From Pseudozyma flocculosa PF-1 (Eukaryota; Basidiomycota; Ustilaginomycetes; Ustilaginales; Ustilaginaceae), in contig NW_006920889.1 of NCBI RefSeq assembly GCF_000417875.1, positions 216,780-280,779 of the forward strand: a DNA stretch of 64,000 nucleotides, in the 5' to 3' direction. Below the pieces are notes generated by a model. The model worked only from the letters and a program-made list of their open reading frames with translations. It had not been told where the DNA came from and made no database searches. The position numbers were made by a program, and so were the translations under genes. Shown here piece by piece: positions 23,951 through 34,600 of this stretch. Positions within the stretch are counted from its first letter, which is position 1. Each line of letters begins with the position of its first letter.

Positions 23951-25147
23951 ATGTCGACAGCGCACCGTCCCACCTGGGAGGCGCAAAAAGCCAAGGCCGA
24001 CTCGGCCCACCTCTCAGCGCAGACCGTCAAGGCCTACGTCCCGGCACACACCCGCCTCAAGTTCCGGCAACCCGCCCAGTCCGCAGATATCCGCAGCATC
24101 CAGACCAACCCGGAGCGGCGGAGGGACCTCAAGCGCGAGCTCGAGGCGGCCGAGAGGGAGGCCAAAAACAAGAAGAGGATAGCCCAGGGCCTGCCGCCGC
24201 TCGAGGACGACTCCACGGCAGGGGGGCACGCAGCTGGGCAGGAGGAGGAGGAGGAGGAGAGTGTCAAGAGGCGGAAGCTGATTGAGCAGGCGCGAGAGCT
24301 GGATCGAGACGATGACGACGATGATGGCGATGACGACGAGGAGGGCGGAGGCAAGGGCGACGCCAGGGCAGCAGGACACGGCGCAGCCAACGGCAAGGTC
24401 AAGGTCAACGGCACCGACGACGCCGACGGGCAAGGAGGGCCAGCTGCCGCTGCATCCGACGCCGGCTCTTCATCCGACTCGGACGACTCGGACGACTCAG
24501 ACGACGGCGACGATGAAGAGGACGATACGGCGGCGCTGCTGCGCGAGCTGGAAAAGATCAAGCGGGAGCGCGCCGAGGAAAAGGCGAGGCAGGAGCAGGA
24601 ACGCCAAAATGCCGAGCGGTCGCAGCGCGAAGACGAGATCGCACTGGGCAACCCGCTCCTCAACCTCGAAAACGCCATGAAGGCCGGTTCCGCCTCTCCC
24701 TCGGTCGCCAACGGCGGTGGCGGTGGCGGTGCGGGTGGCAAGCGTGGGTTCGGTGTCAAGAGGAGGTGGGACGACGATGTCATCTTCAAGAACCAGGCTA
24801 GCGGCGCGGCTAACCGCGACGGCGGATCTGGCGGCTTCGTCAACGACCTGACCCGTGAGTCCAGTCCGCTCGTCGGAGCATCGAGCGATCCTTAGGAGGT
24901 GAGGATAGGCGGCCCCCCGGTGCTCACCGTTGTCGTTTCTCCCCCTTGATCGAATGTCCTGGCCTCTGTTGTTCCACGGCAGGTTCCGAGTTCCACAAGA
25001 AGTTCATGAACGTAAGTCGTGCCTGCCGGCCCTTGTCAGCTGCAATAGACAGTCGAGGCGAGCCAGGAACTGACGGCATGTTCCCCTCTCCTCGCCCTCG
25101 CCCTCGCCCTCGCCGCCGCTGGCTCGACACAGCGCTACATCAAGTGA
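23951..25147 (+). CDS. CWC15: spliceosomal protein Cwc15/Cwf15
   Basis: Nuclear component of the Prp19/NTC-associated active spliceosome. Three exons, 23951..24854, 24983..25011 and 25133..25147, give 315 residues. The N-terminal signature is present (STAHRPTWEAQKAK, then AHTRLKFRQ and RRRDLKRELE). The middle is very acidic (Asp/Glu/Ser runs about residues 110-200), as in the family. The C-terminal signature is spread over exons: KRRWDDDVIFKNQA and FVNDLTR in exon 1, SEFHKKFMN in a 29-base exon, and RYIK plus stop in a 15-base exon. Joining them regenerates the family ending, which strongly supports these two tiny exons. The introns are 128 and 121 bases; the second contains a CTCGCC hexamer tract. 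The gene is convergent with the oxidoreductase gene, 216 bases away. Confidence 0.93.
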
Positions 25148-25363
25148 TGCCCATGCACGCTACACTGCACCCGACTTAGGCTGGGCCGGTTGCAGAACCG
25201 ATTTCGTTTCGTTCCATTCCATCCAAGCCCGAATCCTGTATCACTACTCTACGCCGTCCAATCCATCGCAACCGCAAATGCCGAGTCGCAGCAACAGCAG
25301 TGCGCATGCGTATCACAGAGCAGGGGGTACCGAACCCTGTCCCCTCATTGGGGCAGGGGCAGC

Positions 25364-27240
25364 TCACCTGGTCTTCCGGCTCTCGCCGTCCCACTCGACA
25401 GTCTGGATCTGGAATCCGGCAAACTTTTCCAGGCGGGACGCGAGCACCTCGGCGCCGAGGGTGGCCGAGGTGAGTACGCCGCCTTTGGCCGCGAGCGGGC
25501 CGCATCGCGCGCGGTCCTCGCGCGCGATGGTCAGGGCCGTCTCGACAATCATGCGGCTGGTGAGCGTGTAGCCCGGGTCGCCCTTGGCCTTCATGGTGCA
25601 CACGGCCGCCGACTTCTTGGTGCGCGCCAGCGTCTCGACCCTCATCATGCCGTTCTCGAGCTTGGACGGCGACGGACCGCCGTTTTCGGGCAGGATCGAG
25701 GTGAGCAGCCATCGGAACTGCTCGTGGGTGGGTCGGGCCGGGATGGCAAAGAATGGCGACGATCCGAGCGTCAGCGCCTTGTTGACCACGTCCAGCAACG
25801 AGCGAGAATGAGCCCGTTTTGCGCTTCGACGGCACGGCTAGGCTACTCACGATGGCAATGTGGCCGAGCGACCAGCCAATCAGTCCGACCATGAACGACG
25901 CGAACCACGCGATGGGCCGGGCGGGCACAATGGCTCCATCCTGGTACTGGAACGTCTTGCCGTACGCCTCGTCGGCGTGGGCCTGCTGCAGCAGACCCCA
26001 GGATCGGTTGACGATGCGGTGGTTGTGCGGGGTAAAGGGCGTAATGGCGCCGTACTTGTTGAAGTGGGCAAAGTAGTGCGAGAGGTAGTGGGTCGACGTG
26101 TGTGAGCCGACGACTGTCGACGGAGCGGTGCAGGGGGACAGGAGGAAATTCAGGGGACCACCACTGGAGTCAGCACGAGGGCGGGTCCAAAGCAAGAGCA
26201 AGAGCGGAGGAGGACAGGGAGGCACTCTACGCACCCGGGCTGAGCCAGTCGGGCTTGCAGGCCGACAGCTGGGCTGGGTCGTGATGCATGTCGATGGCGC
26301 TGCTGATGGTGCCGCTCGACACCTGGTGCGCAGCGACGGGGAGAAGATGGGAGAGGTCGGGAGGTCGCCGTCAGTGGAGCCGTCGCGGTCATTGACCTTG
26401 CCTGGCATCATCTCGGATGGGCAGCACGCCAACTCACGCCTCCCTTGACGACGATTCCGCAGTCGGCGGTCAGGACCTCGGAGGCCGGGCCGCCGAGCTT
26501 CTTGGCGTGCTGAACGGCAAGGTAGGTCGAGAGGTCAAAGGGCAGGGCTGCAACGGGTCGCAAGGATGAGGAGGCCGGAGGTCAGCGCCGGAACCGCCTC
26601 GTTCAAGTGACGATGCCGCGAGTGCGGACTCACAGTCGAATCCGACCGAAGGGGCGATGATGATGCCCTTGGCCTGGGCCTCGAGGTGGTACCTGGCGGG
26701 CAGGGCGGGGACGAGAAGCGATGTCAGCATGCGAGGTACAGCAGCAGCAGCAGCAGCAGCAACAGGAGAGATCTGCTCCTCTGTGCTCACCTGTCAATGA
26801 GGGTGGCGTTGAAGCCAGTCTGAAGCGGCAGGAGAGGGGGGAATGGAAAAAAGAGCAGGTCAGCCAAAGTCGAGACGAGTTTGCATGCCTGTCTGGCGAC
26901 GGCTCACCTCTCCGCTGAGATCGACGTAGGAGGTGGCGGCCTCGACGCAGGCCTTTACGACGTTGTCTGCGTTGTTTTTGCGGTAGGGGCCGGCGAGGTT
27001 GATGACGACGGAGACCTGCTTTGCCATTTCGACGAGGGAGTTGTACTTTGTCGAGTCGGCCTCGAGGGTGCCGACGTCGGTCGAGAGGCCGAGGTCGGCG
27101 CGGAGCTTCTTGAGCTTTGCCTGGTTCCTGCCGCCGAGGGCCCAGCGGGGCGACTCGGGGTGCGAGGCGAGGTAGCGGCAGACGAGCTTGCCGGTGAAGC
27201 CCGTGGCTCCGTAGACGACGACGTCGTAGGTGCGCGACAT
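25364..27240 (-). CDS. saccharopine dehydrogenase-like oxidoreductase (SCCPDH family)
   Basis: NAD(P)-binding protein of the SCCPDH family, which includes lipid-droplet and membrane-associated enzymes of unclear substrate; it is not the lysine-pathway saccharopine dehydrogenase. I read seven exons: 27240..26908, 26819..26791 (29 bases), 26692..26634, 26547..26438, 26322..26235, 26113..25851 and 25777..25364. They give 431 residues, like human SCCPDH. The N-terminus holds a Rossmann motif (YGATGFTGKLV, residues 9-19), then LGGRNQAKL and INLAGPYRK. Exon 6 carries a hydrophobic stretch, WFASFMVGLIGWSLGHIAI, likely membrane-embedded. The C-terminus has GDPGYTLTSRMIVETAL and GGVLTSATLG, also family features. 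The last intron (73 bases, acceptor CAACAAG) is the least certain. The stop TGA at 25364 lies inside a good donor (CCAG|GTGAGC), so a further 3' exon is conceivable. Confidence 0.85.
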
Positions 27241-28508
27241 GGTGTACGTGGCTGGGAGGGGAGCAGAAGAGTCGGGGGGGGATGCAGAGGAGAGACGGAC
27301 GGCTTGGAGAGATTGAGGGGAGGTGGTGGAAGGGTGGGACTGGTTGGTCTTGTATGGATGGCAAGCAGCAAGCAAGGTGACGCCGGGTTGAGGAAGCCGT
27401 TGGAAGGAAGAGAGACGAGGCCTCGTTCGTTGCGGTACCCTGTACGGCTCGGCCAGGCGGCAGCAGCCAAGAAGCCCAAGCCATGATGGCCAGGCAGGCG
27501 GATGGGCGTGAAACTGGTGCATGTGCCTCTGTGCAGGTGCACCGGTGCCCGGCATGGCCACGGCTCTCGACTGCCGGCTCTCTGGCAGACCAGCCGCAAG
27601 CCGACTTCCGAGAGCCAGTACGAGAGCCGGATGGCTTCCGACCCGACCATGCCAGCGCTCGGAGCCGTCACGTCCAAGCCTAGGCCTATTTGGGGTGCTG
27701 GACCCTAGCCTGCCTGCCTCAATGTGGCCTCGCTCGCTGCGCTCCTCACTCGCGCTCGACGGCGTCGACGTCACGCCCAGTCAAAGTGACTCAGCTCGCT
27801 CGCCGTTCCGTCGTACGTTACGGGCGCTGCGCCCCTCGTTGGACCCTGGCGTCATGTCGTGGTACCCGTGCGTGGCACGCTCCTCGCTGCCTGGCCGCCC
27901 ATCCCCTAGCCTGAGCTGCCCGAGATCGACTCCAAGAAGAACCAACGCACGCTAGGCTGGCCAAGCTTGCTTCCATGGCATGGCATGGCCTGGCTGCGCG
28001 CGCAGGCTGGTCTGCCGCTGACTCAAGGCAGCTTCAGCCTGCCAGAGCCAAATCTTCCACACAGCCGGATCGACGTCGACGTGCGGCGTCCCACTCCACA
28101 TCCGCCGCCGCCGCCGCTGTCGACGTGGCTTCCTGCCTTCGATCTCGACCGACAGCGAGCGTACCAGCTGGGGTTGCCTGCCTGCTTGCACATGCGGTCA
28201 TCTCCAAGGGGAAGCAAGCCAAGGCTGCAAGCTGGTCACCCTACCGACCAGAGCCCGCCCGCCGTGTCCCTGCGCCGGGTGTCGTGTGCAGGCCAGGCAG
28301 ACTGGTCCGTCCAACGTTGCCGCTGCTCGACGTCGTCGTTTTGGCGGGCCAGGTATAAGACCCTCCCTCGCCCTCGAAACCCGCCCTCGACAGCCGCACC
28401 ACCGCACCTTCTCCGCTTCCACCCGCCCACTCGTCTGCCATCTCACCAACAGACGCCCCTCTCTCGCCACCATACCGAGCCCCGCCGCAGCACCTCACGC
28501 CGCCCGCC
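27241..28508. promoter_or_regulatory. divergent region between the SCCPDH-like gene and ADH
   Basis: A 1.27-kb spacer between outward-facing genes. A TATAAG element lies on the ADH side at 28354-28359, described separately. No gene is supported inside it; open frames of 100-145 codons have no recognisable domain. Confidence 0.5.
28354..28359 (+). promoter_or_regulatory. TATA-like box of the ADH gene
   Basis: TATAAG lies 155 bases before the ADH start codon and is followed by a pyrimidine- and C-rich leader. This position fits a core promoter of a strongly expressed fungal gene. It is inferred from sequence only. Confidence 0.5.
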
Positions 28509-29609
28509 ATGACCGACTCGATCCCCTCCAAGATGCGCGCCGCCGTCATCAAGGACTTTAAAAAGGGCTACGAGATCAAGGACGTCGACGTGCCCACCGA
28601 CCTCGGCCCCAACGACATCCTCGTCAAGATCCAGGCCGCCGGCTACTGCCACACCGACCTCCAAGTCATGGAGGGCGTCTACGCCTCCCAGGGCGGCAAG
28701 CCGGGCCTTGTCGGCTCCCACGAGCCCGCCGGCGTCGTCGTAAAGGCCGGCGCAAAGGCCGGCGACAGCAACATCAAGGTCGGCGACCGCGTCGGCTCCA
28801 TCAACACCTACGGCTTCTGCGGCCGCTGCGACAGCTGCAAGGTGGGCAAGCAGCTCTGCGACAAGATGCCCGGCATGCTCGGCCTCAGCCTGCCCGGTGG
28901 CTTCGCCGAGTACATGAAGGCCGACGCCCGCGTCGTGTCCAAGATCCCCGAGAGCATCCCCTGGGCCGAGGCGGCGCCCCTCTTCTGCGCCGGCTCCACC
29001 GTCTACGGCGCGCTTCTCGCCGTCAAGCCGCGAAAGGGCCAGTGGATCGTCATGCTCGGCGTCGGCGGGCTCGGTCACCTCGGCGTCCAGTACGCCAAGG
29101 CCATGGGCGCCAAGGTCATCGCCATTGACAACCGCAAGGAGGCCATCGACCTGTGCAACGAGCTGCCCTCGAACCTGCGCCCGGACAAGACCTACGTCCT
29201 CGACTCGGACGAAGCCAGCAAAAAGGTGCAGGACGAGCTGGCCGGCGCCTTTTACGACACCAACCCGGGCGTCGACGCCGTCGTCATCAACGCCGAGGAG
29301 CCGACGCTCATCAAGTGGAGCCAGCAGATCCTGCGCAAGGGCGGCATCCTCTGCGACGTCGGACTGCCCGCCGACGCGCCGTTTGAGATCGACCCATTCG
29401 CGCTCAACTTCAAGGAGCAGAGCGTCGTCGGCTCGCTCATCTCGACGCCAGAGCAGTGCCAGGACATGATCAAGCTGCACGCCGACAACGGCTGCAGGAC
29501 CCACATCGAAAAGACCTACAGCGTCGACCAGGCCAACGACATGGCCGAGCACTACCTCAGCAAGAAGCTCATGGGCCGCCTCTGTATGGTCTTTGACGAG
29601 GCCAAGTAG
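28509..29609 (+). CDS. ADH1: zinc-dependent alcohol dehydrogenase, ADH1 type
   Basis: Cytosolic medium-chain dehydrogenase interconverting aldehydes and alcohols with NAD. It is intronless, 366 residues. Catalytic zinc ligands are in AAGYCHTDLQV (Cys), GSHEPAGVV (His-Glu) and FCAGSTVYGAL (Cys). The structural zinc site is CGRCDSCKVGKQLC, with all four cysteines. The coenzyme fold is marked by GVGGLGHLGVQYAKAMGAKV, followed by AIDNRKEA; the Asp after the second strand favours NAD over NADP. Codon use is strongly biased to C-ending codons, more than in neighbouring genes, and there is a TATA-like box, both suggesting high expression. The start was taken as MTDSIPSKM; the second Met, nine codons in, is an alternative. 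The exact paralogue (fermentative or oxidative) cannot be decided from sequence. Confidence 0.92.
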   Translation: MTDSIPSKMRAAVIKDFKKGYEIKDVDVPTDLGPNDILVKIQAAGYCHTDLQVMEGVYASQGGKPGLVGSHEPAGVVVKAGAKAGDSNIKVGDRVGSINTYGFCGRCDSCKVGKQLCDKMPGMLGLSLPGGFAEYMKADARVVSKIPESIPWAEAAPLFCAGSTVYGALLAVKPRKGQWIVMLGVGGLGHLGVQYAKAMGAKVIAIDNRKEAIDLCNELPSNLRPDKTYVLDSDEASKKVQDELAGAFYDTNPGVDAVVINAEEPTLIKWSQQILRKGGILCDVGLPADAPFEIDPFALNFKEQSVVGSLISTPEQCQDMIKLHADNGCRTHIEKTYSVDQANDMAEHYLSKKLMGRLCMVFDEAK

Positions 29610-30319
29610 ACGACGCGGCCCGATGCGTGCTCCTGCGTCGTCCGGATGGGCGACCTCGATCGTTGTCACCGTCTGCAAACCGCCAGCATCGTCGTTGTCG
29701 TTGTCGTTGTCTTCGCCTAGGGAGCCCGCCAGGATCCTGACGCAAATATAATATCTGTAGCATATCCCCCAAGTCGATTCTGCATATCTTCATGTCCCAC
29801 GCTGCCATCCCAGCTCTTCCTCACCGTTCAGCCTATACGCGGTGCCGAGTCCGCTAGCGCATCGACCGGACCAGCCGTTCGACGTGCTCCGGCAAAGCTT
29901 GGCGTCGCCGGGTCAGTACTGCCGCCCACGGCAGGGCTACTTTGCGGGGTTCCATGGCGCAAACGTCGCACAACGTCCCCCCTCTTTCGTGCCGCGTACC
30001 CTTTTGGCTCTTCCAGGAACGGTAGCAGCGAGGCCGTCGGTCCACAGCTTCTTCGGCTCACACACTCACTAGGTGGAAGTGCTGAGATCGAACCATTACA
30101 GCCGGCTTCCTTTTTCCGTCGATTTTCTCGGCGACTTTTTTCCCCCCGCCCCGTCGGCGCCTTTTTTTGGACGTGCCAAGACCGGCCGGGCGCACACGAC
30201 ACCGCCGCGTTCATCTGCCGGCGGGCAAAGGGCCGCAGCATGTCATGTCGTACAGGACGTTTGGTCGTTCGCGTTCATTGCAGAGACGTAGGATACCAGC
30301 AGAGCGTATCATCGGCTGC
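29610..30319. other. convergent spacer between ADH and CTR
   Basis: This holds the two 3' ends. The AT-rich stretch CAAATATAATATCTGTAGCA near 29741-29760 is a plausible ADH polyadenylation region. No gene was recognised. Confidence 0.45.
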
Positions 30320-31115
30320 CTAAGCGCAGCACATGGTGCCGTCCTGGGGAAGAGCCGATGCCGCCGCCACAGCCACGGCCGTACGGCTTGCGTCTGCGCT
30401 GCCGCCGCACCCTCCCGCGACATCGAGCGGGACACTGACCACCATCCAGTCGCAGAGGAGCTTTCCGAGCCCGGCTCCGATGACGATCGAGAGGTAGACC
30501 CATCCGTTGAAGGCCATGGCGATCAGCATGACCAGGTACGCCAGTCCAAACGTGACGGCGTAGAGAAAGGCGCGGACGAGCTGCTGCAGAAACGTGGCAC
30601 GGAACGTGACCATGGTGCGCTCGCCACCGCCGCCGCCGCTGCCGTCGGCATCGCAGCATACGCGCCTCGCCTTGGCCTGGGCGGCGACGTGGCGCTGGAA
30701 CTGGCGGAGTAGGTGGACGTCGAGCTCCTTGCCCACCCTGCGCATCGCCTCGAGGCAGACGACGATCAGCACGACGCCGATGCACGATGCCGCGAAGCTG
30801 CCCTGGCTCTTGACGTGCCAGCTCTCGGAGAGAAAGCCTGGCGGGATCCGAGTTGGACAAGAGTGGAATCAGACGAGTGGTACAAACCTGCGTCGAGATG
30901 ATACTCTGTTCGAGGACAGCGACTCACAGGAATCGATCGTGTTCCAGTTCCAGAGCATCTGCGGTCAGCGCAGGGCGTCGGGAGGACCAGAGGACCGCGT
31001 CAGAACGGCTGCCGCGCGTCGCTCATCCGTTAGTCAGTCGTGTGTTCTCTAGCATGCTCACCGAGAGCTTGCACGTGCCGTCTCCGCCCATGCCTCCGTG
31101 CATGCTGTGGTCCAT
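30320..31115 (-). CDS. CTR: CTR-family copper transporter
   Basis: Copper(I) channel of the Ctr family, acting as a trimer in the plasma or vacuolar membrane. Three exons, 31115..31062, 30958..30928 (31 bases) and 30837..30320, give 200 residues. The N-terminus MDHSMHGGMGGDGTC is a Met/His metal-binding segment. It is followed by the family phrase KLSMLWNWNTIDSCF, interrupted by both introns. Three membrane segments are visible: GSFAASCIGVVLIVVCLEAM (residues 41-60), one centred on FGLAYLVMLIAMAFN with the M-x3-M pore motif, and WVYLSIVIGAGLGKLL with a G-x3-G packing motif. The tail ends in MCCA, Cys residues that may hand copper on. Introns are 103 and 90 bases. It is divergent from a ferric/cupric reductase 752 bases away, which fits a reductase-transporter pair. 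Whether it is plasma-membrane or vacuolar is undecided. Confidence 0.92.
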
Positions 31116-31867
31116 ATTGGGCGTTGTCGAACGGTTCGACCGTGGCGTCGTGATCAGAGTGCGGGAGGCGCTCAGTGGCGGGCCGCTTTGGCAGAGAGGG
31201 ATGGATGGTGGGCGAGAGAGAGCAGGCGATGGCGGAGAGGAGGCCGAGAGTCGGTCCTGTATATGAAGCGGTAGCCATCCACCCTGTTCAACGACGAAAA
31301 GAGGCCCGAACGTCGAGCCTCAAGGCAGAGTATGGGAAGTCGAAGAAAAGGCTCCGAAGTTCCACGTACCCCTCGGCCCGCTGCCAAAGACAGCGGCGAA
31401 GGTGGGTCAAGGTCATGCACGGCAGGCTGCCTTCCATCGTCAACGAAGCGGGGAACGAAGAGCGGAGGTGAGCCAGACGAGCGGCGCCTTCGAGAGCAAC
31501 GCCGGTGGGGCGCGCCAACCGAAACGCTCCGAGAGGCTTGGCGTAGGGAGAGACGGTCGACGCCTCGGCGGCCGACCCATCTCGCCACGAGGGCCGTGGA
31601 AGGCCTCTCGTAGGCGGAGACTTCTTCCATCTCGATCTATCTGTCGTTCTTCGCCGCTCCATCAAGAGCCGAGCACACGGTTCCAGGAGCGCCGCCTTTA
31701 AAGGAGGGCCGCCGTCGAGCTCCAGCGATGTCGGTGTTCGCCCTTCAACCAGCCCGCAATCCCTGGCGAAACGAAGCGCCACGCGTAGTCGCCTCGCTCG
31801 CCCCTTCTCTCTTCGCCGGCCGCCTCTATTCTCTCTTGGCCCTCCTTCCCCTCGGCTCCTCGACAAG
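31116..31867. promoter_or_regulatory. shared divergent promoter of CTR and ferric reductase
   Basis: This 752-base spacer is the only DNA between the copper transporter and the metalloreductase start codons, so both promoters lie here. The palindrome CCTTTAAAGG at 31695-31704 sits 164 bases before the reductase ATG and may act as a TATA-like element. No clear Cuf1/Mac1 copper site or GATA-type iron site was identified by eye. Confidence 0.55.
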
Positions 31868-33997
31868 ATGACGGACGCAGGCCAGCTCATCGTCGCGCGA
31901 CACATCCAAAACATGAGTGAGGCCACCTCGCTCGAGCCGCACTGGGGCTACGTCGACCGCGCGCTGCCCTGCACCAGCGATGCCGGGTCCTGCGCCTACC
32001 TCGACGTCGTCTACCACTCGCACGACCTCGGCATGCTCTACTCGGGCATCCTCTGGGCCACGCTCGGCGGCATCCTCTTCCTCTGGACCATCCTCCGCCG
32101 CGTCGGCACCCGCAGCGACGTGCCGTATGACGATGCCGTCTCACCAGACGACGAAGCACAGACGGAGAGCACGCAGCCAAAGGGCCTGGGGAGATGGACC
32201 TCGACCCTCGGCGCCGCCGCACGTCGCCACCTGCTGCCCGAGACGTGGGGCCGGAAGATCCTTGGACGGACGACGCGCCTCCAGCTCCTCATCCTCGCCG
32301 TCTTCGCCGGCTACCTGCTCATCTGGTCGTTAGCCGGCATCGCCTACCACACCTGGGTGACGCCCGTCAAGAGGCTGCCGGGCGTCTACAACATCCGCAC
32401 CAGCCTCGGTCCGTGGGCGGACCGGGTGGGCACGCTCGCGTTCGCGCTGACGCCCTTCAGCATCCTTCTCTCGAGCCGCGAGTCGCTCCTCTCGCTGCTG
32501 ACGGGCATCCCCTACCACCACTTCAACTTCCTGCACCGCTGGCTCGGACACATCATCTTCATCCAGGCCAGCCTGCACACGGTCGGGTGGTGCATCGTCG
32601 AGATCCGGCTGTACCAGCCGCAGCCCAGCGTCGCGGCCGAGTGGATCGTGCAGCGCTACATGGTCTGGGGCATCGTCGCCATGGCACTGCTCCTCCTCCT
32701 CTGGGTGCTCAGCCTGCCCATATCGATCCGATTTACGGGCTACGAGTTCTTCCGCAAGGCCCACTACGTCCTCGCCATGCTCTACATCGGCGCGTGCATC
32801 GGACACTGGAAGCAGCTCCAGGTCTTTCTCATTCCCGCTCTCTCAATCTGGTTCGTCGACCGCGCCCTCCGCCTCGTCCGGACCGCGTTGCTGCACTACA
32901 ACTACCTCGACGCAGCCGACGGCAGGAGCAGGACGGGCTTCGCACCGGCCCGCGCCGAGGTGACGCGCTTCGAGGACGCCGAGCACGGCGACATCCTCCG
33001 GCTCGACTTTGACTACCCGCACCAGCCCTGGAAGGTCGGCCAGCACTTCTACCTCTGCTTCCCCGACTCGAGCATCTGGCAGTCGCACCCCTTCACGCCC
33101 ATGTCTTGCCCGCAAAAGGGTCGCGATGACGGGGGCATGACGAGGCACACTTACCTCATCCGAGCCAAGAAGGGCGAGACCAGGAAGCTGGCCGACCTCG
33201 TGGCAGGCCGGACAGCGCCGACAGCGGGGTCGCGGATCGGCAGCAGCACCGACGAGAAGAGCACCGTGGTGACGTCGTCGGTCCAGACACCTGTCATCCT
33301 CACGGGACCGTACGGCGAGTCGATCGTCGACGGCTTGACGCTGGGAAGTCTCGACAACGTGCTCTGCGTCGCCGGCGGGACGGGCATCACGTTCGTGCTG
33401 CCGGTGCTGCTGCACCTCGGTCGGCAGCGCCTCCTTGGCGCGGGGCGGAAGAGGGACTTTGAGCTGATCTGGATCGTTCGACGCGCCGAGGACATCAAGT
33501 GGTGTCGGCCAGAACTCGAGGAGCTGCAGAGCTTCAAGCGGGTCCGCGTCAGGATCTTTGTCACCCGCCAGCATCGAGTGTTTCCATCGTCGCGCGTCGA
33601 AACGGGACTGGAGGACGAGGAGGAGGTCTTGACCAAGCCGATTTCCCCCTCGCCATCCATCCAAAGCGACCTCGAGACGCCCTTGGACGCATCGGATGAG
33701 AAGAGATGCCTGTCGGAACCCTCGTCAGCCTCCCGCACCGCGACGACGAACGCGCCAAGAATCGAGTATTCGACGGGCGCAGCACCAGATCAGCGCCACC
33801 CGGACCTCGGTCGATTGGTTCGCGCGTTCATCGAGGGTACGTCGGCGGGCCGAACCAAGGTGTTTGCAAGCGGACCGGGCGGCATGGTCTCGGACCTGCG
33901 CAAGGTGGTGGCGTCGAGCAACGATGCCGGCAAAGTGTGGCGGGGCGAGCAGAAGTTCGACGTCGACCTGATCTCGGACAACCGCCTCGAGTGGTGA
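31868..33997 (+). CDS. FRE: ferric/cupric reductase, FRE family (first of two)
   Basis: Plasma-membrane flavocytochrome that reduces Fe(III) or Cu(II) outside the cell using cytosolic NADPH, before uptake. It is a single exon, 709 residues. After an N-terminal extracytoplasmic segment (RALPCTSDAGSC) come several membrane helices. The two bis-heme histidine pairs have the expected 13-residue spacing: H223/H237 in HRWLGHIIFIQASLH and H299/H313 in HYVLAMLYIGACIGH. The FAD-binding segment has HPFTPMSCP. The NADPH domain has GPYGESI, CVAGGTGITFVLPVL and, near the end, ASGPGGMVSDLR. A low-complexity Ser/Thr insert lies at about residues 580-640. The divergent CTR gene suggests a role in copper uptake, though the substrate is inferred. 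Confidence 0.92.
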   Translation: MTDAGQLIVARHIQNMSEATSLEPHWGYVDRALPCTSDAGSCAYLDVVYHSHDLGMLYSGILWATLGGILFLWTILRRVGTRSDVPYDDAVSPDDEAQTESTQPKGLGRWTSTLGAAARRHLLPETWGRKILGRTTRLQLLILAVFAGYLLIWSLAGIAYHTWVTPVKRLPGVYNIRTSLGPWADRVGTLAFALTPFSILLSSRESLLSLLTGIPYHHFNFLHRWLGHIIFIQASLHTVGWCIVEIRLYQPQPSVAAEWIVQRYMVWGIVAMALLLLLWVLSLPISIRFTGYEFFRKAHYVLAMLYIGACIGHWKQLQVFLIPALSIWFVDRALRLVRTALLHYNYLDAADGRSRTGFAPARAEVTRFEDAEHGDILRLDFDYPHQPWKVGQHFYLCFPDSSIWQSHPFTPMSCPQKGRDDGGMTRHTYLIRAKKGETRKLADLVAGRTAPTAGSRIGSSTDEKSTVVTSSVQTPVILTGPYGESIVDGLTLGSLDNVLCVAGGTGITFVLPVLLHLGRQRLLGAGRKRDFELIWIVRRAEDIKWCRPELEELQSFKRVRVRIFVTRQHRVFPSSRVETGLEDEEEVLTKPISPSPSIQSDLETPLDASDEKRCLSEPSSASRTATTNAPRIEYSTGAAPDQRHPDLGRLVRAFIEGTSAGRTKVFASGPGGMVSDLRKVVASSNDAGKVWRGEQKFDVDLISDNRLEW

Positions 33998-34560
33998 CCG
34001 GGCCTCGCTTTGTTCGGTCGGATATGGCGGCGCAGAGGGTGGGACGGAAAGGCCCCTTTTTCTCTCTAGCCTTCCTGTACGCAGTCAATGCGCAAAGGGG
34101 CGCGGTACACCTTGACTGCCCATACGGGCGCGGTACCACGTCGTACTGGGAAGAAACGGCGTCGTGCCGGAGGGGAAGGGTGAACGGGCCCGTATTCCTT
34201 TACGGCGCAGGACGCAACAAGGGGGCGCTACCTGCAAAACCAGTATCACGAGGAACAGGGGTTGGGCGAGGGAAAACGGGCACGAGTGGCAGTGCGGTTT
34301 TCGTGACGCAGACCTGCGTGTCGGTAGACGGCACCAAGGAAAGGGAGGGAGGGAAGGACTGTTTCTCGCTGGGGTCGCCCGAGGGGCGGGAGCGGCAGTG
34401 CTTCCGTCCCGACGCGCACGGTACGGCAGGACACAGGCACCAAAGCGGGGGGGTCCAACACCGAACTTTAGCGCGCGCGGCACGAGAGGAGAGGTCGGAA
34501 TGCTGGCAGAGAAGAACAATTCCGTGCACCCATCCGCGTTCGGATCAGTGGGGAAACGCG
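33998..34560. other. spacer downstream of the first ferric reductase
   Basis: No gene was recognised. It contains several GGTAC/GCGCG words but no clear repeat. It leads into the minisatellite described next. Confidence 0.4.
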
Positions 34561-34600
34561 CGTCGCGACTGGACCGAGGCGCGTTTGCAAAAAGGTTCTG

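Noticed and set aside
28443..29678. A 411-codon frame antisense to ADH
   Set aside because: Codon-bias shadow of an intact, intronless gene.
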